A DNA stretch of 37,441 nt, from assembly GCF_000003815.2 (NCBI RefSeq), contig NC_049988.1, positions 19,528,879-19,566,319 of the forward strand. The letters are read 5' to 3'. Both the position numbers and the translations under genes were made by a program. Below are positions 18,608 to 30,800 of this stretch, piece after piece (within the stretch, counting starts at the first letter, position 1; every line of letters starts with the position of its first letter). The notes under the pieces were generated by a model. That model was not told the origin of the DNA, searched no databases, and worked only from the letters and a program-made list of their open reading frames with translations. This stretch comes from Branchiostoma floridae. Its lineage: Eukaryota > Chordata > Leptocardii > Amphioxiformes > Branchiostomatidae.

Positions 18608-18854
18608 ATGTGTTTAGACGAGCCGTGCGCGGAGGAAGAGAGACCGAGAAGTAAGAGTATGGAAGATTATGAATGCTTGGACGTCGACTATTCCCGAGCG
18701 GTCCCCCTCGAACCCTTCATTCACCAAGTAGGGGGGCACTCGAGTATGATGAGATTCGACGAACACACGGTGTGCAAGCCCATGATATCGCGAGAACACC
18801 ACTTCTACCTGTCACTGCCAAAAAACCTGAGGAAATTCTCCCCAGAATACAGAG
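18608..18854 (+). CDS. IP6K: IP6K coding exon 1
   Basis: Starts [11 protein letters not shown]; the Met-Cys start resembles vertebrate IP6Ks. The region [20 protein letters not shown] and [14 protein letters not shown] forms the N-lobe start. The exon ends phase 1 at AGAG|GTAAGA. Confidence 0.93.
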
Positions 18855-21800
18855 GTAAGACAAAGAGTTTCCCAAATTTAGATGCTTTTACTTCTTGTCT
18901 AATGACATGATCAGTAGGTCTTCTGAGCTTTATTGTTATTCATAGTACTTAGTGTTTAACACCTCTGCAGTCATTTGTAAAGGACTATGAATAAGCATGA
19001 TGTAAGTAATTTACAAGCGTCTGCCTGTATTAAGTAAGTACTACTGTACTAGTATGCAGTTATCAATATGTTATTGCTCAAGCAGATGGTATGTTTCAAC
19101 TCAATTGTAGTTTGTTATTTTCATCAGAAATCTGTAACAAAAAAAATGTACAAAATAAGTAAGATACAAAATGGATATTTAACGAAATGGCCTATTCTTG
19201 TTTGTTGTTTAAAATGTATACATGTGATCGTCGATATTTATGTAATATGTGTGTGTGTATATTGAGATGATTTGTATATATTTTCCAGTCCTTTCTTCTC
19301 TCTAAATCTGTAACGGCTATTAGTATTTACTTGCATTTGATTAAACAGGCTAAGTAAGATGGTGTTGTGATCTTTGCGTTGGGGTGGGGCCTTGTGTTAG
19401 TTTGTGCATTTTACTTCAGTTCTTCTGTTAGTCGGATAAGTTGTTTGCACAGCAGATGTTTTCTCAAATGAATGAAGCAGGGCTCAAAATACTGGGTGCA
19501 TGTGCACCCAGGTGCACCCAAAGTTGGAACTGTGCACCCAATTATTTTCAGTGGGTGCACAGGGTGCACCCAAATATTTTCTTAGGTTTAGGCCACACGG
19601 ATTTAATTTCTTGGTTCACGGATTCGCTCGCTCCTGTTTTTTTTGAAAAAAAAATTAAAATGAAAATTACCACTCAGCAAATTTTCACCATTAATGAAAC
19701 CATTCACCAACTTTCTGGTGTAGCAAATTGGCCTTTATATTATAAGCTCCTTAAAGTGTGGGTACAGGTGCTGTTACTGTACAAAAATAGTGTTTTTGTA
19801 TTTTTTTCAAGCTGAAAACTTTTTTTCTTTATGTTTTGGATTAGCCGTTACCTTTACCCCAACCATTTAACAATTTTTATTTTTATTTTCATTTCGCCCT
19901 ATCGCTCCATATTTTTTATGAAAAAATCCGTGAACCAAGAAATTGAATTGGTGTGGCCTTATGTATGGAAAGATATCAAGTATACTAGTATACATCATAT
20001 TCTTGACATCTAAGTGTTAGAAAGATGATAAAAATGTCTGTCATGTTACTTGTTTAAGAATTTGATAACTAGTAACTAAGGTATATTATTAGGTGTTTTT
20101 TTTACATTCTCCTTAAATTTAAGTGGTGCACCCAAACATTTTTTGGTCAATTGGTGCACCCAATTTTTTATGCTGGGTGCACCAGTGCACCTAATCCAAA
20201 AAATGAATTTCAAGCCCTGATGAAGGAAGTACTAGTACTACACACACTCCACACTGGACTTCTTCTTTTTTTAATGTTATATATCGTGTGTTCTCCTAAC
20301 TTATACTGTGTCGCCCTCACTCTGCAGTTTATGTACTAGTACTGGTAGTTTCAACTTTATAAAGCCTTAAACATTTCAAAACACATGTGTGTGAGTATGT
20401 ACAGGTGCCATGGTTTGTTTTTAGGAGAAGTAGGTCAACCAAATAACAACAGTCAATCTGGAGTGGCTTCCCTGGAATGTTGTTTGTACCAACACAAGAT
20501 GGGCGTTGTCACACACTCTTGCTATCCGAAGTATCGTCTTTCAGGACAAGGAATAGTTTTTTAAAAAAACTTAAATAAACTTAAAAGAGAAGAAAACAAA
20601 ACAAAGATGTCAAACTCTAATTGCAAAAGTCTGTCATGGAATTTTTGTGAAATTGCAGGCAGAAACTTCAATGTTTACTTGTTGGTGACAGGTCCCTCCC
20701 TGTCCCATGAGTATTTTGGAACTTTCCAAACAAACAGGCCTGCCTCCAAAATAGACTCATAATTGGCACTTCCGATTTTTCTATTCCCATTGGACTGGGC
20801 TTTGTTTATTCCCTGTGGTTTCTGTGTCAACAGTGGTCCAATTAACAACAGACTACAATTCCTTGCCAGGGGTTCTAGGGAAGATTTTATTTTATTGTGG
20901 TGCGGTAATGGCTAGGTAGCAAAGTGATCAAGTTCAAGGGGGCAGTGTGGAAGGTGGGTCTTGGCCGGTACATGGTGAGATTTTACATTGTAAGGTAAAA
21001 AGTTGGCATGCTACATATAATGGTACCCAAGTGTTGACTTGTTTCTTTTTAGGTCACATGTAATAAAAATGATTTTTACTCAGTTTTGAGGGTAATATCA
21101 CATCTCACATTTTCAATTAAACCAAATAGACACTAGCAAAGTACTATTTACAATAATTGGAAAGGCAATGTGGTCTTCAATGGACCGATCCCGTAGCCCC
21201 GCCCCCTGTTCGATCATGTTCTATTTCGAACACCTCCGTCAAAAACACCGCTTGTCGGACAGAACTGGCCGCTGCCGCTGTTTAGCTGATAATGACGACT
21301 GACTTCGGTTTAGCTTTTTTGAGCCATGAAATCCTCTCAGACCTGGCCGAAAAAAATTGCGCTGCCTTTTTTGTTATGGGGTACATCCACTGCGTACTGT
21401 CGTTTGAGAATTGGGTTGATACAGATGCGGTAAGGGCGTTATAATTTCAGACAAAGCGGAAGCGATAGGCGCTCCATAGCATTACCTTGTTGGTGGGCAG
21501 AAGGGCCCGGTTTCTGACATGCGATCCATGCATGTGGAGACCAGGGTACATAAATCTGTAACAGGGTTTCTGCTGCATTTGTTGCATGCATAAGAGCTGC
21601 ATGCATGCTCATGATAAAAACAAATTTGAGAAGACAGAAGCTCTGGCACTCGTGGAGAGGGAGCTTGTACTACACGCCAGCTAATAGGACCCTTCTACAA
21701 AGACTGCTAGTGCAGAGTCCCGTGTCTTATACATACCCTGCTTTACACGTGCATTCAGCCAATCAACAATGTAATGCTATGCAGTGGCTCTGCCTCCCAA

Positions 21801-24800
21801 AACAACAATACTCGGTGGGTGTAACCTTCAATAAAGAATAGTATAGCATTTTTCTTTGGCCATTTCTGTCCCACTGGGGCTGTTTTTGACGGAGGTGTTC
21901 GAAATAGAACAAGGGGTTCTACCTGGTTCTATTTGTTCGATATGCGTTCGATCGGGATCGGTCCATTTAGCGTGGTGGTTGCAAAAAGTAGCTGGATGGC
22001 TACTTGCACCACTCAGCAAGAACCCCTATCACTATCAGAGGTTTAAATCCCACTGCTTCAACAGGCAGCAAGTTGTTTACGTATCAGACAATGCTGTGAT
22101 AGTCCATAGCTGAAGGCACACTCACGCCTACTGATTAAAAATCAGAATGTTGGGATAGTCCCAAATTGCTTGGGGCAAGATCCTCCCAAGAAAGCTGTAA
22201 TTAGTGTAAATGCAGAAACTTTTGCTGTGGTTTAATATTCGCGGTGGCAGCTTCATTGTGAAATTTAAACCACCTTGAAAATTTTCCATGGCAGTAAAAG
22301 ACTACAGTGCATGGTGCTACCGCAAACTTAAAACCACCGCGGACAGTCCTTTTTTTAAATGCTTGTACAGCACATAAGGCTGTCCCCAGGGCAAATTCTG
22401 GAGAAGAGGGCATGCTTATGCAAATGTTTAAAAGGACCCTGTCCAGATGGCATTTTGCCATGCCAGCAAAACAAAACTTCAAAAGGTAACCACTCCAGAT
22501 GGGGCCTTGTCAACCTTTGATATCACTAACCTTCTGTGCTGTCCAAAGGTAAAGGTGAGATCAGGTGAACATTGGAAGTGAGCGGTTCTGTTTTCCTCGA
22601 GTAGGAGTGGAAACTTTGTGTGATAGATCTGTATTGTGTGTATCGAGACTTGAGTTTTTTTCAACTTTCACTCGTGATTGGCCTGCTAACATTATTTATT
22701 ATGGCTCATGTTTTTTTTCTAGATCTCAGTTCCAAATAAACAAGGTTTAGGCTTGACTTGATCTGACTAAGTCTGACCATGTTCAGGTCTCTGTTAAAAA
22801 AAGAAAAGATAAGCTTACCCATGACATGACTAACCTTTGACATTTATTATTCCCCAGGTGTCATTCAGGTCCCAGTTCCAAATAAGGAGATGTAACCTTC
22901 GACACAACCGGCCTTTAACAATCTCATCCCCTCCGGCCAGGTGTCATTCACCTCCCTGTTCCAAATAAGGACAACTTCACCTTTGATACAACTGACCTTT
23001 GACATTCTCATTCCCCCCAGGTGTCATCCAGGTGTCATTTCAAGAGGACAAAGATGGCTTCATCCGCCTGGTGGCACATCCGTGTGAGACCAACCACTCC
23101 GGCGGGCACTCCGAGTCTGACAGTTCGCCGGCGGGGTCCGCAGAGGAAGACAACGTCAGCAGCGCCTCGAGCGTCCATCGCACGAAGCGGCGGAGACGGC
23201 GAAAGGAAAAGGAAACAGGCATCAACACAAATGAGATAACACACAGGTAACAGCTCCATTTGTAATGTTTGCATATGTGTATGTGGTATGAGGACTGTCA
23301 CCAGCTTTATTTCTTACATATCGTATTCATATGTACTATAAGGATACTTGTCTGTGTTCCATTATCAACTCGCTTTTCATCTGCATTTGAAAGGTTTTTA
23401 TCCTGGAGAGTTGGTGAAGTTTTTACCAAAGTCACAACAAATGGTTATGAATTTGATCTTTGGGAGATCACATCATGCTCTTTATAGATCTGTCTGCAGT
23501 TTGCAAAGAAAAAGGCAGCTTGAACATGTGCATTAAGCTGATAAAAAGATATCTGTTGATATTGGCAAAATAAGCAGAGCCATTTCCGTTTAACCAGGGA
23601 TTTCTCCAACTCAGCATACTGCATAGGGACACCTCTCCATTGCCTGAAAAGTCACAAATGTCCTGATCCCCAAATGACCATAAAACAACAACAGGGTGTT
23701 GTGGACACTGTCTTTGATTAAGATTGTCATGCAGGGCTCAAAATACTGGGTGCATGTGCACCCAGGTGCACCCAAAATTGGAACTGTGCACCCAAATATT
23801 TTCTACGTTTTTGTATCTAAAGATATCATGTTTACTAGTATACATCATGTTCTTTACATCTAAGTGTTAGAAAGATAATAAAAATGTCTGTCATGGTACT
23901 TGTATAAGAATTTGATAGCTTGTAACAGTTACTAAGTTTTGCTATTACTAGGTTATTAAATTTAAGTGGTGCGCCCAAAACTTTTTTGGTGCACCCAATT
24001 TTTTATGCTGGGTGCACCAGTGCACCTAATCTCAAAAATGAATTTTGAGCCCTGTCATAGTAGCGTAAACACAGGAAAAGTCTCCGGGACCTGTTCCTCT
24101 GTCCTGGGACAGAAATATCCCTGTAGGGATGGAAAACAATTTCACCCCGTCTGCCCCCCAAAATCAGAGCTTCTGATGACGTTTTTCATCAACTTAAGAT
24201 GACAGATTTAACAACAAAAGTCAACAACATTGGCTGCCAAACAATGGGAAAAAGATTTCAAGCTGGAAATATCAAAAAATGCTCTCCAAAATAATTGAGG
24301 AAAAGTACTTCTATATTTGTTTATTTGTGTATCATGATTGAAACTAATGTCTCCCATACCATCTTGTTTTCCATCCCCTGTTCTTCCCTTGGTGTTTGTA
24401 TTTGTGTTTGTGTTGTTGTGTCTCTTGCCGACTCCTCTGACCGTCTGTAGCGTCCCACTCTGTGATTGTGTCCTCTCAAACGGGCGCAGGCGCTGGAGTT
24501 GGCCCCCAGTCAGGTAGAATGCTAGATTTTCCCAGTTTCTCTCTTTCAATGACTCACATCTAAATCTACATATATAAGTCACAGTAGAGATCACAATCCA
24601 GTAGAATCGTCGATTCTCCTAGGAGAGATCGCGATTGCAGTCTGTTTCACATATCTTAGTGTAATAGAGCCCATATTGACAACATCTGTTTAACATGATT
24701 CTTGGGAAGGTTTCTCAGAAATTAACAGGAATAGATAAACATCTTGTATTTTAGCTGACCAGTAGATGGGATAAGGAAGAACAAAGGGGCGATCACAGTT

Positions 24801-27800
24801 AATTAATGACCTGTCAAGTACATGTGGGAAGAATTTGTTTTGTTTACGTCAGCACCCAGCTAAGAGATAAAAAGAAGGAACACCAGGGATGAGGGGTCAG
24901 TTCAGACAGAGGAGACACAGAGACAGTCATGATGTGACAGAGAAGAATAAAGATCGTTCTCGGCCACGGCAGATCTTGTGCGTCTGTGATTCATTTTCTG
25001 CGCCGCCAGTTTCCACTTCCTTCATTACATGGCGTTGTCGGCAGGATCCGGTAATATCTCCCTGCACGGGATGGAAGGGACTATGACCAACCCTCGGACG
25101 CCGGCTACGAGACCACAAGAGACGACCTCTCCAGAGCACAGCCCGGCACAGCCCAGCACGAACAACCCACGGACGACTCCAAGGCCACGGAAGATGACTA
25201 CAGACCACAACCAGTCCGGTGAGATCTTGCCTTTGCTTGGTTTTGAGCATTGTGACCTGGCCACCTAGTCTGATTCTGTGTAGCGTAAATCTGTAGATTG
25301 TAGTGTTAACTTGGTAATATGTAGGGCAACACAAGGTATACGTAGTTCTCGTTAGACAGCAAAAAATAGGTTTTCAAAATACAGGTTGTTTAGTTAGTGT
25401 GGTAACATGATGTAAGGAAAAGCCGTGAAGTGTCGATCCCTCAATGTTAGCTAGCTGAGCACGGTGGAGTTTAAGAGACTTTTCTTGGAATGATCTGAAT
25501 GTCCCAAGTAGACTTGTGTGATTTTGAATTTGGCTCTCCGTGGTTCGGAATTATTTTGAGAAACAAAACAAAACAGAAACGTATCTATTAGAGTGTAGTT
25601 TTCCTTGTTATTTGTGTGAGTGTTGGACGGAAAAGTAGGACAGATTCTGTTCTGCTGTTCATGTGTATGTTAGGCTCGTACTAGTTGTAGACAATGATAC
25701 TTGCAACTTTTTGAGAGGGACTCCAGTTGGTTACATGTCTATATTCCGAAATCTCTATGTTCCGAAATCTCTATGTTCCGAAATCTCTATGTTCCGAAAT
25801 ATATACTAGTAATCATGGACATATAACGTGGATGGTATTTAAGTCTATAGTACTCGTACTAAACTCATACCCACAAACTAAGGTTCCGATACTCTTCCTG
25901 AACGCCGACCCGATTCCGACGGTCGCGTGCACGTGCGTGGTCCCCCGTGCTGAAAATATTCAAATTCTGGTTTTATCATGTACCTTCTTCTAATACTCCC
26001 CTCTTTTGCCAATGGAGAGGTTTTGAACTGTTTATCTGAAACAGAATCTGCACTCGATCGCAAATTTCAGCGGAAAATTTTCTTCATTTCTAAACACGCA
26101 CAATTTTCTAACCGCAATTTTTCTGGTCTCGTGTATAATGCGGATAATCGCATGTATATTTCAAAATAATGTTTACTTTGTATGCATACATTATTATATG
26201 TATTTATTGGTTTATGAAACTTGTTATCAATATATATTTTTGATGAATGAGAGTATATTTTTATTCTTCGTCAAAAATTTTCGATACGATGCTATCAAGG
26301 TGGTGCAAGGTGGTGCGGTCATTACAGGTCACTAAATGGCGCTTCCCAAGTTTGACGAAAATTCGTCTGACACTACGATCTAGTCGGAGTTCGTCCACCC
26401 AAATTGTAGAAAATGAGAATAAAAGGCAAAGATATTTGATCTAAGAATATGAAACGCCGCCAAGTTCCGTGTTAGATACTTGTAGGCAGTTTCTCCCGGC
26501 GAGTTAATCGCCGTGACGGCCAGGCCGGAGCTAGCCTGTTCCTCCCCAACGATCGCTCACTTCGACCGCCGCCTGCATACAAGTAGTATATCGGAATATG
26601 ATATATCACAGGCTGCAGGAACCATTTATAAATTATATAGACATTTCGGAACAAAGAGATTTCGGAACATAGAGATTTCGGAACATAGAGATTTCGGAAC
26701 ATAGAGATTTCGGAACATAGAGCGGTCACCCTCCAGTTAGGATAGGTCGACAGGAGCTCTACCGACAGCCACGGTTGAGCAGGGGGTAGGGCAGCCCCAC
26801 AGACTCCTGGGGTGGGGTAGGTATTGAGCGTGCCTATTGAGACCTAGCTTTAATTGAGTCCAGGGGTAAACTTGGACAAGAACATGATAGCTTTTGGTAG
26901 TATTGGGCAGGTTGAAAACAGGTCGTTGTTTCTTGGTAGCTTAGACATTAAGACTGAGTCTCAATGGAAAGACAGATGACAGTTTCATTGAAGTGAAGAA
27001 TGTTTCAGCGAGGGTCCTGGGTCCATAAGCCAGTGGGGGGTGGAGCTGACTGCCGGATTGATGTCCGTGGAAAGCCAGACATTCGGGCAAATGTTGCCGG
27101 TTAGCGGGGATGTTTGGGCGTCATGAAGGCTCAGCTGATAGCAAGGTCAGTTAAATCCTACCCCCAGAGCTTAGCTTGTGTTAGTGATAGACTAGAGACG
27201 AACATCTGAAATTAGTGTAGGGTCTAGTGAAGGTAGCAAGACGGTGTGGCCAGGTTGTACGATGCTCTACCTTGCAGGAGATAAACCCAGACAGTGGCGA
27301 AGCGAGAGTCACTTATGGAGGGTGTAAATGGTCCAGACACGGTGGAGGAGACGCCACAAAGGGCACCCCACCAACGAAGGACCAAGGATTCAACGGGCCT
27401 GTGACCTGATCCCGACAAGCCACACCGGCAGCCAATTGGGCACGGACAGGACACAGCCGCCGTGAGGACAAGGAGGCGAGGGGAGCAGGGGAGAGACAAC
27501 TGGCGCACCTGAGCAGAGCAGACCCTAGAGCAACAACAACGACCGGAGTGATGGTGACCCCAAGATCACGCAGATAATGACCTGAAAACGGACATTGTAC
27601 CATGGACTTGATAACTGAACTCTTGATCCATTGACGAGATTTTCGATACAGATTTCATAGTATACTGTATGTTTTTCACATTGTGATTTAGACCTGATAC
27701 TGGGAAGCTAGTGTTTCTCCACTCAGATCTGTTTGTCATATATCAATCAATTAATGTCACTGATGTAAACTGACTTATTACTGTTTTTTTGTTCTTTCAT

Positions 27801-30800
27801 AATGATAGTTGCTATTGTAAAATGCGGGGACGCATTTGTTTCAAAGCAGGGGGATGTAATAGAGCCCATATTGACAACATCTGTTTAACATGATTCTTGG
27901 GAAGGTTTCTCAGAAATTAACAGGAATAGATAAACATCTTGTATTTTAGCTGACCAGTAGATGGGATAAGGAAGAACAAAGGGGCGATCACAGTTAATTA
28001 ATGACCTGTCAAGTACATGTGGGAAGAATTTGTTTTGTTTACGTCAGCACCCAGCTAAGAGATAAAAAGAAGGAACACCAGGGATGAGGGGTCAGTTCAG
28101 ACAGAGGAGACACAGAGACAGTCATGATGTGACAGAGAAGAATAAAGATCGTTCTCGGCCACGGCAGATCTTGTGCGTCTGTGATTCATTTTCTGCGCCG
28201 CCAGTTTCCACTTCCTTCATTACATTAGCATCATTTGAGTTTGGATCAGAGTTAGCCCTAGGAGACACCCGATCGCAATCTGTACTAGTAGATCGGAGTT
28301 GGCCCTAGGACCAGCTCCGATTGCGATCTCTCCTTGGAGAATCGACGATTCTACCAGATCGTGATCTCTACTGTGACATATATACCCCCAAATGGCCCAG
28401 GGTTAGGGCGGGCAGGCCGCCTGCCTGGCACAGAAGCACTCAACATTGGGAGCACTTACAGCCATGCCAGGCAGGGACATGATATGCTGATCTCCAATAA
28501 GATTCTACGGTGCCATGGGGTAGTATCAAAGCTGGTCAAGGAATATAGCCGGTCAAACTTGAAAGGGAGTCAGACGGGCACCGGTTGCATACACACTCCT
28601 AGGCCAGCTTCACTCCTCTGCCAGCTTTTGATACAATCTTATGCTACCGTAGGATCTGCTTGGAGATTAATGATACACAGACTTTTGCATCAAAATTCCA
28701 ATTCTAATTTCCAACATTCAACAACTCAAAATTCCCCCATCATTCCCCTTTGTCGCTCCATTACAAATCTGCAAATGAATTTCAAACTCAAAGACTACAT
28801 TGGAAGAATATCAGCCAAATGAAAATTACTTAAAAATTGAAAGGAACATGGAAGAATAATCTAAATGGGTTCTTTACACCCATCTCAAAGTAAGCATGAT
28901 TATAGCTATAACTTGCACTCTGCAACTTGTTATGTTAATGAAAAAGTTCCAAACCTTCTGCTGGTTGCCTGATCCCACAATCAGTACAAATCATATATCA
29001 GCAGGTAACTTTTAACTGTTATATGTAACTTGAATACTGGTTATACCAGCTATATAGATAAGAAACATGCAAATTTGTCTCAATGGATGTAATCAAACCA
29101 GATGTCCATTGCTTATCTCTGATGCACAGTGACAGAAGCGAGATGCACATGCACGGTATGCCAATTACCCTAACCAGTCCCCATGACAACCTGTCGTACT
29201 GCCCAGTCCAGAGGTTTAGGTTTGTCTGGAACAAATCTGTATTTCAGTTGGGGTGAAAGGTCATTATCAGGGCTAAAGGTTACTGGGTTAAAGGTCGTCA
29301 CATTGGGTATCACTGGTTTAAGGTTAGCACACTGGGTGGTAGGGTGTCACACTAGGTGAAAAGTAACTATCGATATTGAACAATGGTCATTCCATTGGGT
29401 TAAAGGTTATACTGGGTTAAAGGTCATATATTGGGTGCTTGTCTTTCCTTTGTTGCCAAACATCATCATAGCCAGAGTAACTTGTCAGTTCGAAGTTTAC
29501 TTGAGTAGGGAAGTGGTCAATTATTAGCTAGTCAGACTTTACACAAAATATATTAGCTGGCCACAAAGTACACTTGAGATAAGTAATCTACAGAACTGCT
29601 TCTAATAAGTGCAACAATACATTGCAACTTTATGGCCGTTGTCTACACATCGTTAATTTCAGACAGAGTCCACAGACGACATAGACTGTTGACTCAACAG
29701 AAATAAAAGTGTGCATGTTGATTTTTGGCACACCTGTGCCCACCAGGTGAGGTAGAGTTGTTGACCTGAGCACATACACCTGTGTGTGGAATAGGTGAGA
29801 CCATGTCTACCTGTCATATGTCATTAACTTTGACAGGTCAAGGTGACTGATCTATGTTGAGTTTGGAAAGAAAGGAAAGGAAATTAGAGTCTTCTTGGCA
29901 GCAGTTGACAGAGATGAAAAATGTTATGATGTACAGTATTTACAGGTACAGAGTTTAAGAGAATTTCAAGTTAAAATGGTGCATTTCTAAGGTATCTTGA
30001 GGGGCAAAGTTACTCTCAGAGAGGTCACAGTATAACTATAAGACTATGACCACAAATGACCTTGTGGCATCCCTGGTCAATTAGAACTTCATGTTTGTCA
30101 GTGTATCTGTTCCCCAGTGTAAGGGCGGCTGGTTTGTCCAATTTCTTGTTATTTTAAGAAAAGCGCGTCCAGATGACACCTGAACGCATGCCTGGCTAAA
30201 ATTAAAAAGCCTGCCTGGATGTCAAACCTGGATAAATGTACTGCTGTGTATATGAATACTTGTTGAACATATACACAAGATATACACAAAGAATCTAACC
30301 CAGGCTGTTAGCCTGGCATGTGCCAAGACATCTTTTTTTCTTAATGTACTAAAAATAAGAAGCACTAGACGCCCTTACACTGGGGAGTAAATCCTCTGAC
30401 AAGCGGGAAATTCTGAATGACCAGGGATGTTACTAGGTCATTTGTGGTCACAGTCTTCTACTGTGACCTCTCTGACAGTAATTTTGCGCCTCAGGTTACC
30501 TTAGAATGCACCATTTTACCATTGAATTCTCTAAAACTCTGCACCATGGAAGGTGGATGCCCCCAGACCCCCTATATTACATGGTCCCTATGTCACCTAC
30601 CGTGGCTCACCAAGAAATTTGGACCAACTATGATAAAATTCTAGCTTAAAGCCTGCTGCTGTACACTATATTATATATGAATACTTGTTGGATACGTAAG
30701 CTGCATTTAGAGAACCTAACCAAGTTTGTTTTTTGCACACAGGGTGAGGTTACTAAGAACAGGCAGCATCGAGGTCCAGAGCAACGGCACCGGCCCCTTC

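Larger units (their letters stand above)
24660..28224 (+). mobile_element. Non-autonomous LTR retrotransposon
   Basis: Two 370-bp LTRs (24660-25029 and 27855-28224) begin TGTAAT and end ATTACA and are identical by eye. TTAG flanks both sides. A primer-binding-type TGGCGTTGTCGGCAGG starts right after the 5' LTR and a polypurine tract, AAAGCAGGGGGA, ends right before the 3' LTR. The interior is about 1.8 kb once the nested 1,002-bp element is removed. No gag, protease, reverse transcriptase or integrase motif was found, so movement would need enzymes from another element. The orientation matches the IP6K gene. Structural features suit a Gypsy-like parent, by inference. Confidence 0.9.
24577..28376. 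mobile_element. Outer TIR element (about 230 bp) split by an LTR retrotransposon
   Basis: The left part TCACAGTAGAGATCAC...GAATCGTCGATTCTCC and the right part (complement) TCACAGTAGAGATCACGATC...GAATCGTCGATTCTCC are inverted ends, with CATATATA directly repeated outside (24569-24576 and 28377-28384). Removing the LTR element leaves about 231 bp. An 8-bp target duplication fits hAT-like MITEs; family is inferred. Confidence 0.75.

Noticed and set aside
23021-23239. Alternative Arg-rich frame in IP6K exon 2
   Set aside because: Out of frame with the exon junctions; the phase 1/phase 2 frame joins all five exons to a known protein.
24889-25086. Open frame at the 5' LTR end and its copy in the 3' LTR
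   Set aside because: It is non-coding LTR sequence (R/U5) duplicated in both LTRs; no gag-like motif follows.
25029-25268. 79-codon Pro/Thr-rich frame after the 5' LTR
   Set aside because: It starts on the LTR/primer-binding junction and has no gag motifs. A leader peptide cannot be excluded, but support is too weak to call a gene.
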